Source of the DNA: JADMIH01 sp035274425
GTDB taxonomy: Bacteria > Chloroflexota > Chloroflexia > QHBQ01 > JADMIH01
DNA: 64,000 nt
Reading direction: 5' to 3'
Assembly (NCBI GenBank): GCA_035274425.1
Contig: DATEOC010000058.1
Span: 34,106 to 98,105 of the forward strand
Made by a program: the position numbers and the translations under genes. The number at the start of each line of letters is the position of its first letter. Positions within the stretch are counted from its first letter, which is position 1. Positions 18,071 to 25,698 of this stretch are shown in pieces. The notes under the pieces are model-generated. The model had not been told where the DNA came from. It ran no database searches and saw nothing but the letters and a program-made list of their open reading frames with translations.

Positions 18071-19621
18071 TTGAAGGCTAAGAGAAGCATACCGGCATTG
18101 GCGCTCATATCTACCTTATTATCCACCTCAATAACGCTGGCGCAGACGCAAACGCCGCCCCCGCCAGGGCCAACTCCACAGCCCACCCCACTAGGCACTG
18201 CGCCACCAATAATACAACCCACGCCTCAGACAACAGCACAGCCTACCCAGCCGCCCGCGCCATCCTCCTTCGCGGACGAGGCGTTCCGGCGCACGTGGGC
18301 GCGCACCGACCAGCTTGTGGCGGAGGGCCTCGTGCGGCGTAGCTGGTACTGGGGACCACAGCCGAATACGGGCGCTTTGCAGGAAGATTACGCAGAGGGG
18401 GTTGGTGGCAAGCACCTCGTCCAGTACTTCGATAAGTCCCGCATGGAGATAAACGACCCTAAAGCTGACAAGAACAACCCCTTCTACGTTACCAACGGCC
18501 TCCTCGCCCAGGAGATGATTACCGGGAAGATGCAGGTCGGCAACACGCAGTTCGTGGACCGCTACTCGGCGCAGATACCCCTCGCCAGCGACGTTGACGA
18601 CGCCAACGCGCCTAACTATGCCAGCTTCCGCGACGCCCACCGCTCTCCCTCAGCCAACCGGGTCAATAGCCCGGTCAATCAGAGCATAGACCGCGACGGG
18701 GTGATTACCACGACCACCGCGTTTGACACTTACGGCGTCAAATACCAGTACTTCGAGGCGACCACCTCGCACAACATACCAGACGTCTTCTGGGCGTTCC
18801 TGACCGAGTCGGGGCCTGTCATCGTGAATACGCAGGGGCAGGTACGCCACGCCCGCCTGACCGACCCTTACTTCTATGCGACGGGCTACCCCATCACCGA
18901 GGCGTACTGGGCGAAGGTGAAGATAGCGGGGGTGACGGGCACCGACGTGCTGATCCAGCCATACGAGCGGCGCGTGCTGACCTACGTCCCTTCTCTGCCG
19001 GAGGGGTTCAAGGTGCAGGTGGGTAACATCGGCCAGCACTACTACGACTGGCGCTACAGGAACGCCGGAAACCTTGTTGACGTGCCACTCTCTTGCGGAA
19101 ACCACCTGTCGCGCGCCAGCGGTGTCGGTAGGGCATGGCATGAAGCTCTCTTTGTCCGCCGCCAGTTGGGCTGCCCCTCGGAGGAGGGTGCGCGTGTTGT
19201 TACCGTCGCGCAGCAGACCTTTGAGCGCGGGCAGATGTTCGATGTGATAGTGCCGGGCGCGAGCGGCCAGCCTCCCCAGAAGACAATCTACGTCCTCTTT
19301 AATGATGCCAGCGCGCAACGCTTCGAAGATACGTACGTGGACGGTTCGCCTGAGCCTACTCCCTCAGAGGTCCCACCCGTAGGCTTCCTCGCGCCGTTAC
19401 GCGGCTTCGGTAAAGTGTGGAATGAGAACCCAGAGCTGCGCTCACGCCTCGGTTGGGCTGCCCAGGCAGAGCAGGTGTTCAGCAACAGCGTCACCGCCCA
19501 GTTCGATAGGGGCGTCGCGTTTACGACCGGCCCAGACCCACGCGGGGCGTACGTCGTCTACGACGAGAAAGGGCTGAGCTACAAAGACGTGAACAAATGG
19601 TCGGTGTATGTGGGGCCGTAG
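18071..19621 (+). CDS. Secreted protein with FDKSRMEIN/NIGQHY module and two LGFP-like tail repeats
   Basis: 516 residues with a signal peptide (IPALALISTLLSTSITLA) and a Pro-rich linker. Residues about 70-345 form a module shared with the sortase gene at 51735: FADEAFRRTW, LVQYFDKSRMEIN, NAPNYASF, FERRVLTY-like YERRVLTYVPSLP, and VGNIGQHYYDWRY. The tail has two related segments (GRAWHEA...RQLGCPSEE and GKVWNEN...SRLGWAAQ), each followed by F-[ED]-RG, like LGFP-type wall repeats. Function unknown; probably cell-envelope. The start is TTG with GGAGAAG upstream; the nearby ATG at 18066 is out of frame. Confidence 0.75.
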   Translation: MKAKRSIPALALISTLLSTSITLAQTQTPPPPGPTPQPTPLGTAPPIIQPTPQTTAQPTQPPAPSSFADEAFRRTWARTDQLVAEGLVRRSWYWGPQPNTGALQEDYAEGVGGKHLVQYFDKSRMEINDPKADKNNPFYVTNGLLAQEMITGKMQVGNTQFVDRYSAQIPLASDVDDANAPNYASFRDAHRSPSANRVNSPVNQSIDRDGVITTTTAFDTYGVKYQYFEATTSHNIPDVFWAFLTESGPVIVNTQGQVRHARLTDPYFYATGYPITEAYWAKVKIAGVTGTDVLIQPYERRVLTYVPSLPEGFKVQVGNIGQHYYDWRYRNAGNLVDVPLSCGNHLSRASGVGRAWHEALFVRRQLGCPSEEGARVVTVAQQTFERGQMFDVIVPGASGQPPQKTIYVLFNDASAQRFEDTYVDGSPEPTPSEVPPVGFLAPLRGFGKVWNENPELRSRLGWAAQAEQVFSNSVTAQFDRGVAFTTGPDPRGAYVVYDEKGLSYKDVNKWSVYVGP

Positions 19622-19626
19622 GGGCG

Positions 19627-19738
19627 AGTTCAAGGTCCAAAGTTCAAGGTTCAAGGTTCAAAGTTCAAAGCCCAAAGTTAGGCAATAACCTCACGCATCA
19701 CATTTCACGTTTCACGTTTCACGTTTCATGCATCACCT
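19627..19738. repeat. Two simple-repeat families at a gene boundary
   Basis: 19627-19680 is a tandem of TTCAAGG/TTCAAAG units; 19691-19738 is a GTGAAACG-type tandem (reading CACGTTT on +). The latter overlaps the stop codon of the methyltransferase on the - strand (19733-19735). Confidence 0.8.
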
Positions 19739-20536
19739 TCCACCACGAACCGCCCATGCCCTCGCTATAAGTGGTATCGAGCCATCGGGGGAGATGGGGA
19801 GGTGGTCTCGGATGTAATCGCGGAGGGCAGTGCGGCGCTCTTCGGGGAGGGACATAGCGTAACTTGGGGCCGGGCCTTGACCTCCCAGGAATGGGGTCCA
19901 GTAGTCGTCGAAGTCGCGGAAGTGGGTGGGCATGTCAATCGCCCGCGCTTCGACATCATGCAGGCCAGCCGATGTAAAAAGGTTCGCGAGTCGCTCAGGG
20001 TTGCAGATTGGAGAGCGTGCCTTTTCGTCCAGACTCTGCGCGGCAGGGTCGAGGGCGACGGCGGCATTCCAGAAGTGGCGCATTAGCTGCATCTCGCCTG
20101 CGTAGTCCCACACGTATAGGGCTACCGTGCCTCCCTGTCTGGCTACGCGAGCCATCTCCGCGACGGCCTGCTCAGGCTCCGGCACAAAGTTGAGCATCAG
20201 CCCCGATACTACCGCGCCATACGCGCCGGTCTCCGCGGGGAGCGCCATGGCATTGCCGGTAGTGAAGGTGGCGCGCTCATCCCTGACGCGCTCGCGTGCG
20301 TATGCCATGAAGCCCTCGGAGGGGTCTACACCCAGGACCGAATTGGGTGAAGCTGCATCAAGTATGGCCTGGGTGAGAGCACCCGTCCCGCACCCCACGT
20401 CGAGCCACGCGAGGCCAGGTGGCAGATCGAGCCACGCGAGGAACTCTCTCGCCACCAATCTGCTCCACCTCCCGACATAAGGCTCGTATGCATCTCCACT
20501 CGCCCATAGGTTCTTCGAGTCTCTTTCTGTGGGCAT
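19733..20536 (-). CDS. Class I SAM-dependent methyltransferase
   Basis: 267 residues. The SAM-binding motif LDVGCGTG lies at about residue 45, followed by an acidic strand end (GVDPSEGF) and a third motif (VVSGLMLNFVPEP). The overall layout resembles UbiE/MenG-like enzymes, but the substrate cannot be told. The cytoplasmic enzyme would transfer a methyl group from S-adenosylmethionine. Ribosome site AAGGAGG is six bases from the ATG. The last sense codons run straight into a GTGATGC-type repeat, which supplies the TGA. Confidence 0.85.
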   Translation of the reverse strand: MPTERDSKNLWASGDAYEPYVGRWSRLVAREFLAWLDLPPGLAWLDVGCGTGALTQAILDAASPNSVLGVDPSEGFMAYARERVRDERATFTTGNAMALPAETGAYGAVVSGLMLNFVPEPEQAVAEMARVARQGGTVALYVWDYAGEMQLMRHFWNAAVALDPAAQSLDEKARSPICNPERLANLFTSAGLHDVEARAIDMPTHFRDFDDYWTPFLGGQGPAPSYAMSLPEERRTALRDYIRDHLPISPDGSIPLIARAWAVRGGR

Positions 20537-20591
20537 ATAACCTCCTTTAGGAATACGAGTTTTAGCACCTGCTTACCCTTTATAGCGCTAA

Positions 20592-20794
20592 AGCAAAGAC
20601 TGAGCAGCCTGCTATGGCGAAGCGTCTCTCTCCCTGTCATTCCGAATGGAGTGAGGAATCTAAAAATCTATCTATACATCCAAGCTCGGAGATTCCTCAC
20701 TTCGTTCGGAATGGCATTCTTTATACATTCGTTGTTATACAGCATCTTAGGTAGCAGTCGGATCTGTAGGGGCGTGCCGACGGCACGCCCCTAC
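20592..20794 (-). repeat. Composite interspersed element, copy 1
   Basis: Read on the - strand it is, in order: a GTAGGGGCG palindrome (20766-20794, 14-base arms), an AACAACGAATGTATAAAG block, a pair of inverted CATTCCGAACGAAGTGAGGA-like arms (about 20638-20716) and a block near 20592-20635 related to ACAGGGCAAAGAGTGCTTCG. The same order recurs on the + strand at 29451-29712. No ORF inside. The whole gene-free stretch 20537-20963 is largely this element plus a small repeat at 20904-20930. Confidence 0.7.
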
Positions 20795-20903
20795 GGGCTG
20801 GCCCTTCACGTTTTGTTATGGGTTCTAAAGATTAAGTAGAAGCGCGACCTAGAGCACTCAGTAGGTTATAATAGCGTAAATCGCTTGGACATCCAACATC
20901 ATT

Positions 20904-20930
20904 CTACTGCCTACTGCCTACTGCCTACTC
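20904..20930. repeat. CTACTGC tandem repeat
   Basis: Almost four 7-base CTACTGC units. The same family, on the other strand, occurs in frame inside dnaG (27051-27090), and a degenerate copy lies near 25646-25665. Confidence 0.8.
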
Positions 20931-20963
20931 GTAATCAGTAATCACCTGGGAGCCTAAACACAC

Positions 20964-21794
20964 ATGTCATGGGTTTTGGACCGCATCACATGGTCAACGC
21001 TGCTCGACGTGGCGGCGGTGGCGCTGATATTCTACTGGCTGCTCGCGGTGGTGCAGGGGACGCGGGCGGTGCAGCTTGTGCGCGGCATCATCATCCTGTG
21101 GCTAGCATCCGCGCTCCTCTCCACTATCTTCCAGCTTTCGACCCTGACCTGGCTTATACGCAATTCAGGGTTGGCCCTCCTGGTGGCAATACCTATCATA
21201 TTCCAACCTGAGCTACGGCGGGCGCTTGAGCAGCTTGGGCGCACGGGCACCTGGCTCAATCGCGGGCTTCTGGGCACGCGGGCCAGCATCGAGGGGATGA
21301 TAGAGGAGGTGGCGGCGGCCTGCGCCCTCCTCGCCAGGCAGAAGCATGGCGCGCTAATCGTTATGGAGCGGCAGACGGGGTTACAGGACTACGCCGACAA
21401 GGGGGTAATCATCGATGCGGAGGTATCGCGCCAGATGCTCGCGACGATCTTCTACCCCAACTCGCCTATGCACGATGGCGCGGTGATATTAAGGAACGGG
21501 CGTATCGTGGCGGCGGGGGCGGTGCTGCCTCTCTCCGATAACGTGCTTGGGCCGGTACCTTATGGCACGCGACATAGGGCTGCGATAGGCATCTCCGAGT
21601 ACTCGGATGCCATTGCGGTGGTCGTGAGCGAGGAGCGTGGGACTATATCCATCGCGGCCAATGGTCGCCTCGTGAGCAACCTCAGCGCGGACCGCCTGCG
21701 CAAGGTGCTGCTCGAAATCTTCCGCGTCAAGCGTGAGCGCCGCAGGAGAGGCGCGACTCCTCCGCGCCCTGCGGATGTGAAACGTGATGCGTGA
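20964..21794 (+). CDS. cdaA: Membrane diadenylate cyclase CdaA
   Basis: Makes cyclic di-AMP from two ATP. 276 residues: hydrophobic segments at about 15-35, 43-60 and 65-80, then the DAC domain with both catalytic blocks, DGA in NSPMHDGAVIL and RHR in GTRHRAAIGISE. Family enzymes control osmolyte transport and wall homeostasis. In many Firmicutes cdaA is followed by a YbbR/CdaR gene and glmM; neither is present here. The last codons (VKRDA) and the stop are encoded by a GTGAAACGTGATGCG repeat, so the extreme C-terminus appears repeat-derived. ATG start; a weak GGGAG lies about 11 bases upstream. Confidence 0.93.
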   Translation: MSWVLDRITWSTLLDVAAVALIFYWLLAVVQGTRAVQLVRGIIILWLASALLSTIFQLSTLTWLIRNSGLALLVAIPIIFQPELRRALEQLGRTGTWLNRGLLGTRASIEGMIEEVAAACALLARQKHGALIVMERQTGLQDYADKGVIIDAEVSRQMLATIFYPNSPMHDGAVILRNGRIVAAGAVLPLSDNVLGPVPYGTRHRAAIGISEYSDAIAVVVSEERGTISIAANGRLVSNLSADRLRKVLLEIFRVKRERRRRGATPPRPADVKRDA

Positions 21795-21842
21795 TGGCGG
21801 ACGGAGGACGAAGGACGGAGAAACGTGATGCGTGATGCGTGA
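21777..21842. repeat. GTGATGC and GGACGAA simple repeats at the end of cdaA
   Basis: A GTGAAACGTGATGCG tract covering the end of cdaA, then GGACGGAGGACGAAGG (same family as the 63877-64000 tandem and the tig C-terminus), then another GTGATGC tract. Confidence 0.8.
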
Positions 21843-21970
21843 GATGAGCAGAAAGTGAGCACCTTTTGGTCTGGTGAGTGAGCATGGTTTGGCGCTACAT
21901 TGAAGCCACGCAGATAGTTAATGGTCGGCGTAGCTTCAACAAGAGAAAAGACCACGAGGAGGGCAATACA

Positions 21971-22426
21971 ATGTTATCGGTAGAGAATAGATCGTCGGTA
22001 GAGACCCAGGGAGTAACAGAGCGCATCATCGAGATGTTCAACAGCGGCGACGCAAGCAATGCGGAAGAGCTTTTCACGAGCGATTACGTCGAGCATGCTG
22101 CCGTGACGCCCGGCTTGCCTTCGGGGCCGGAGGGCATCCGGCATCTCATAGGGATAATCCGCAACGCTTTTCCCGACTTCAGCTACACTATCGAAGATGA
22201 AGTAGCCGAGGGAGATATGAGAGTGTCGCGCCTGACCGCTCGCGGCACGCACCTGGGAGACCTTATGACCGGGGCAGGTCCCGTCCCACCTACCGGCAAG
22301 CGCGTCGAATGGTCAGAGATGCACATGGGCTGCTTCAAGGACGGCAAGCTCGTTGAGCATTGGGCTGTCATCGATAACCTGGGGCTGATGCAACAGCTCG
22401 GACTCGTGCCTGCGCCCGGCCAGTAA
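21971..22426 (+). CDS. SnoaL-like ester cyclase family protein
   Basis: 151 residues with an NTF2/SnoaL fold pattern: an N-terminal helix (RIIEMFNSGD), FTSDYVEHAA, a central GIRHLIGIIRNAFPDFSYTIED and the final strand with HWAVIDNLGLMQQLG, typical of SnoaL-like polyketide cyclase homologues. Such stand-alone proteins rarely have an assigned substrate. I use the ATG at 21971, preceded by GAGGAGG at eight bases, not the longer frame from 21878. A strong terminator follows. Confidence 0.85.
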   Translation: MLSVENRSSVETQGVTERIIEMFNSGDASNAEELFTSDYVEHAAVTPGLPSGPEGIRHLIGIIRNAFPDFSYTIEDEVAEGDMRVSRLTARGTHLGDLMTGAGPVPPTGKRVEWSEMHMGCFKDGKLVEHWAVIDNLGLMQQLGLVPAPGQ

Positions 22427-22458
22427 GCGCTCTGTCAGGTCACCCATAATCTTAGAAA

Positions 22459-22495
22459 TGAGCGTGCGACCGCAGGTCGCACGCTCATTTTTCTT
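22459..22495 (+). terminator. Rho-independent terminator after the SnoaL-like gene
   Basis: Perfect 13-base arms (TGAGCGTGCGACC / GGTCGCACGCTCA) around GCA, followed by TTTTTCTTTC. Confidence 0.95.
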
Positions 22496-22502
22496 TCTCA
22501 TA

Positions 22503-22530
22503 TTGACAGCTTGTAAACAAGTGATATAAT
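22503..22530 (+). promoter_or_regulatory. Sigma-70-type promoter of the Spo0M-like gene
   Basis: TTGACA (22503-22508), a 16-base spacer and TATAAT (22525-22530): both hexamers are consensus. It sits just after the previous gene's terminator and 32 bases before the ATG at 22562, so the transcript leader would be short. Confidence 0.85.
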
Positions 22531-22561
22531 AGCGTCACTTCGTATGTTGAGGAGGAGCTTC

Positions 22562-23428
22562 ATGCCATCTAGACAGAAGAGTTTTCGCATAGCTATCGAC
22601 CTGGACCGCCCGGATGGTTCTTACTACCCTGATGATGAGGTCAATGGGACGATAACCATCGAGTCGCCGAAAGAGCTTGTATTGCACGAGATTGTTGCGG
22701 GCCTGGTCTTCTCACAGGAATACCAGCTGAAGGCTACGAGCGCCCGCAACACCTTGCCGAAGTGGGACAAAGCCGAGCATTGGTACCACCGTGAAGTGCT
22801 GGCGATTGATAAGCTCCCTGCCAACTTCAAGGAGACGTTCCCATTCGCGTGGCGCATCCCGCCCGATGCCTCTCCGCCATGTGCAGGCAAGATCATCCGT
22901 AATCGCTGGTTGGCGATGGTACAGGTGGACCGCACGATGGCGCGGGATGTGGTCACAGAGGTTGAACTGCCCCTGATAGTGCCGCCGCAGGGCAGCATGG
23001 GGGGTGGCGAGTTTTACGACCAGCGGGTGCCGGTGCCGGCGTTCATGTCATTCTCGCTCCCCAAGCTGGACTACATAGATGGCGACAAACTGAGCGGTGA
23101 GCTAAACGTTGGCGTGCATAAGGGCGAGCTTGATGTGCGTGGCGTGCGGGTTGAGTTGGTGCGCCGAGAACACGTCAGTATGCCAGGTGGGAAGACCCGG
23201 TTTATCATCGAGCAGAAGGTCCAGCTGGGAGGCAAGTCCGACTTGCAGGCCGGGAAACCCCAAATATACGAGTTCAACTTACAGATGGCGACGAACGGCT
23301 GTTCCACTCATGTCACGACCACCAGTGAGGTCACCTGGATGCTCAGGGGCGTGCTAGACCGGCCCCAATCGAAGGATGTGGTGGCGGAACAAGAGGTCTT
23401 CTTATATAACGGGTCAGCGCGTGCGTGA
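22562..23428 (+). CDS. Arrestin-like (Spo0M-type) protein
   Basis: 288 residues, mostly predicted beta strands. The N-terminus (IAIDLDRPDGSYYPDDEVNG) followed by a TITIESPKE strand is typical of bacterial arrestin-like/Spo0M proteins: a strand, then P-G-[DE]-x-[VI]-x-G. A second such block lies mid-protein (LDYIDGDKLSGELNV), matching the two-sandwich arrestin fold. In Bacillus, Spo0M modulates sporulation; here no sporulation context is visible, so only the fold is claimed. GAGGAGG precedes the ATG. The stop TGA is inside a GTGATGC-type repeat. Confidence 0.65.
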   Translation: MPSRQKSFRIAIDLDRPDGSYYPDDEVNGTITIESPKELVLHEIVAGLVFSQEYQLKATSARNTLPKWDKAEHWYHREVLAIDKLPANFKETFPFAWRIPPDASPPCAGKIIRNRWLAMVQVDRTMARDVVTEVELPLIVPPQGSMGGGEFYDQRVPVPAFMSFSLPKLDYIDGDKLSGELNVGVHKGELDVRGVRVELVRREHVSMPGGKTRFIIEQKVQLGGKSDLQAGKPQIYEFNLQMATNGCSTHVTTTSEVTWMLRGVLDRPQSKDVVAEQEVFLYNGSARA

Positions 23429-23550
23429 TACGTGATACGTGATGCGTGAAAATAGCATAGATGAAAAAGAACTGGACGTAACTACGCCCAGTTCTTTTTC
23501 ATCTAGAATACGCAAGCTATGTGTTTCTGTCACGCATCACGCATCACGTA
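23421..23550. repeat. Inverted pair of GTGATGC repeats flanking a hairpin between converging genes
   Basis: 23421-23449 carries the repeat in + orientation and the stop of the Spo0M-like gene; 23530-23550 carries it inverted and the stop of the DUF4383 gene. Between them is the terminator hairpin. Confidence 0.85.
23461..23502. terminator. Bidirectional terminator between converging genes
   Basis: Arms AAAAAGAACTGG / CCAGTTCTTTTT, with A-run and T-run built into the stem so that it works on both strands. It lies between the stops at 23428 (+) and 23544 (-). Confidence 0.9.
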
Positions 23551-23936
23551 GTTACCGTCGTATCGGTGGTGGGGAGAGCGTAGGCTACTACGAGACCGAG
23601 CACGCCCAGCAGCAGGTGGACTATGTTATCGGGTGTGGTGTAGCCGGTTGGGACGATGCCGAAGAGTTTGGCATCCAGAAAGCCAAGGACGCCCACCAGC
23701 AGATAGATAGCCCCAAGCACGCCCACGACCATCCTGGCGAGGGCATTGTCGCGCTGGGCAAAGCCAACATAGGCCATCAACGCGCCCGTTACCAGGTGAA
23801 TAATGTCCTCAATAATATCGCTGTTCAGAAAACCGAACAGAATCGCATCCTGCATGATGAGTCCTACTACACCAAGCAAGAGTAGCACTACTCCTACCAC
23901 GCCCGCATAGGTCCTGACAGTTGACATTGTTCCCAT
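23544..23936 (-). CDS. DUF4383-like small membrane protein
   Basis: 130 residues with four hydrophobic segments (about 11-30, 45-62, 72-92, 108-125). The spacing and the repeated D-[IN]-I-[IV]-HLxxG motif (EDIIHLVTG, DNIVHLLLG) fit DUF4383 family membrane proteins of unknown function. GGAGGT is nine bases before the ATG. The stop codon lies within an inverted GTGATGC repeat. Confidence 0.7.
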   Translation of the reverse strand: MGTMSTVRTYAGVVGVVLLLLGVVGLIMQDAILFGFLNSDIIEDIIHLVTGALMAYVGFAQRDNALARMVVGVLGAIYLLVGVLGFLDAKLFGIVPTGYTTPDNIVHLLLGVLGLVVAYALPTTDTTVTT

Positions 23937-24213
23937 TTTCTTGCGACCTCCTCTCCAGTTCGGAGTAGACCTCTTTACCGGCCAAATGCGCCGGTGACGC
24001 CATTAGCACCGCTCCAAATACGATGCCCGTGTGAGATAGTATACGCCCGGTTGTCAAATGTGGATTTGTGGTGCATTTCTCACCGAATATTGATAATCAG
24101 ACTTGCTTTAGTAGAAAATTGCGATATACTGTCTCCAAGAACATTAGTTCTGCATGTCTTTGCCTATGTTGCTGGCCCAGATGCCCTAATTATGCGTAAA
24201 TAGGAGATATGAA

Positions 24214-24597
24214 GTGGATAGCTATGGCGATATGGAGGTCCGTGTGCGTCAGGTTCTTGATGGTATAGAGGAAGGTGGCCCGGACTTCTACAATTTGAAT
24301 GATCCAGATGTCGAAGCGCAAGCTATCAGCAAGCAATGGAACATACCTGTGGGGAGTGTTATTTCTGTAAAATATCTGGCGGACCGCGGCCCTTTTTATG
24401 ATGAAATGCTAGACAATCGGTGGAATGCTGCTGAGTGGTATAGCGACTCGGACAATTCAGACGGTGCGGTTGACGAGACCATTTGCATATATTGGTCCTG
24501 CGATGGCTATCAATCTGACCCTCGCTCGCACGCAGCTAATTGCCCATATAATATGGCTCGCGAGCTTATATGGGAATGGAGGCAAGCGCTTCCCTAG
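24214..24597 (+). CDS. Hypothetical protein, first gene of a PLD-nuclease pair
   Basis: 127 residues, acidic, no signal peptide and no membrane segment; I do not recognise a family. The C-terminal third contains ICIYWSCDGYQSD followed by HAANCPYN. GTG start with AGGAGA six bases upstream. It is followed 40 bases later by a PLD-like gene in the same direction. Both have visibly lower GC than the housekeeping genes around them, suggesting acquisition by transfer. Confidence 0.6.
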   Translation: MDSYGDMEVRVRQVLDGIEEGGPDFYNLNDPDVEAQAISKQWNIPVGSVISVKYLADRGPFYDEMLDNRWNAAEWYSDSDNSDGAVDETICIYWSCDGYQSDPRSHAANCPYNMARELIWEWRQALP

Positions 24598-24637
24598 TTG
24601 AGCCGCTCTTAGTTTAGTGAACAAAGGTAGGGGAAAT

Positions 24638-25489
24638 ATGCAAGTTCAAGTCATAGATAATACCTCTCGAAAGTTAGCTGCAATCCTGCCGCCAGCTATT
24701 GAGCAGTCTAGCGATGTTAGAATAGCCGTTGCTTTTATGTCTAGGACTGGACTGAAGTTGCTAGATACATCTATCCAAGTGGCGCTACAGGCTGGTGCCT
24801 ACCTGGAGTTCCTTGTCGGCTTGGATATGCAAACCACAGAGCCCGCTGCACTAATGGATATCTATAACCTATCTTTGGCGAATGAGCATGTCTCTTTGTA
24901 CTGTTACTCAGGACTTGAGGGTGTCCCTGTCTACCATCCCAAGCTATATCTTCTCAGAGCGGGGGATGAGGTTACATCTGTAATTGGGTCGTCCAACCTT
25001 ACAGCAGGCGGTCTCAAAACTAATATCGAAATCAATGCCCTCATACATGGGAATATCCTTGATGACGCCATCTCTGACTCGTACAGCAGCTATTACCGAC
25101 TTAAGTTCAAACTCAAAAGAGCATCTCCGGATGAGGAGTATCTAAGCCGCTACTCTGAAGCATGTAAGCGTAACAAGCAGCGTCAGGAAGCATCAGGCAA
25201 AGATAGTTCTTATCGTGAGGCAGTGCAGCGATTCCGAAAGAAAGCAGAATCACTACAGCAGCCCGTGCCCACCAGCCGTGACATCGTCGGTTGGCCTAAA
25301 TTAGCGTATGACGCTCTACCTATGGGACCTTTTACTAACGAACAGGTCTACCAATACGAGCAGTTATTTCAAGCTCAATATCCGACTAATAAGCACGTAA
25401 AGGCAAAAATCCGGCAGCAACTACAAATCTTGCGTGATTTAGGACTGATAAAGCACTTGGAGGAAGGTCTTTGGCAAAAGATGAGCTGA
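24638..25489 (+). CDS. Phospholipase D-like (HKD) nuclease family protein
   Basis: 283 residues. One HKD-type motif is visible at about residues 99-125: HPKLYLL, then IGSSNLTAGGL, the form seen in PLD-like restriction endonucleases and in the N-terminal PLD domains of defence-associated helicases. A single motif usually means dimerisation to form the active site. The C-terminal 100 residues are charged, with a possible winged helix (YPTNKHVKAKIRQQLQIL) near the end. I start at the ATG after GGTAGGGG rather than the GTG at 24617. No helicase or methylase adjoins it; the only partner is the hypothetical gene upstream. Confidence 0.75.
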   Translation: MQVQVIDNTSRKLAAILPPAIEQSSDVRIAVAFMSRTGLKLLDTSIQVALQAGAYLEFLVGLDMQTTEPAALMDIYNLSLANEHVSLYCYSGLEGVPVYHPKLYLLRAGDEVTSVIGSSNLTAGGLKTNIEINALIHGNILDDAISDSYSSYYRLKFKLKRASPDEEYLSRYSEACKRNKQRQEASGKDSSYREAVQRFRKKAESLQQPVPTSRDIVGWPKLAYDALPMGPFTNEQVYQYEQLFQAQYPTNKHVKAKIRQQLQILRDLGLIKHLEEGLWQKMS

Positions 25490-25698
25490 GGTCGCTTAAC
25501 ACCCCCTAAGCGCCAGCAAACTTTCCCCCGCACCCCTAGATGTGCATAACTCCCTCTAATACATCACCACAAAATGACCCATTGTAGGTTATACTAAGTG
25601 ATTATTGGTGGGAAACTTTTCCACATACTACATATTTCCCTTTACAGCCTACTGTCTACCACATCTAGTCCCCCAAGCGTCCGAAAATCACCCTGGAA

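Noticed and set aside
18650..19318. 222-codon ORF on the - strand opposite the secreted module gene
   Set aside because: It is a shadow of the + strand gene, with skewed Arg/His/Val composition and no family resemblance.
25610..25630. DnaA-box-like TTTTCCACA before dnaG
   Set aside because: A single near-match with no cluster of boxes, no AT-rich unwinding region and no dnaA or dnaN gene, so no origin is claimed.
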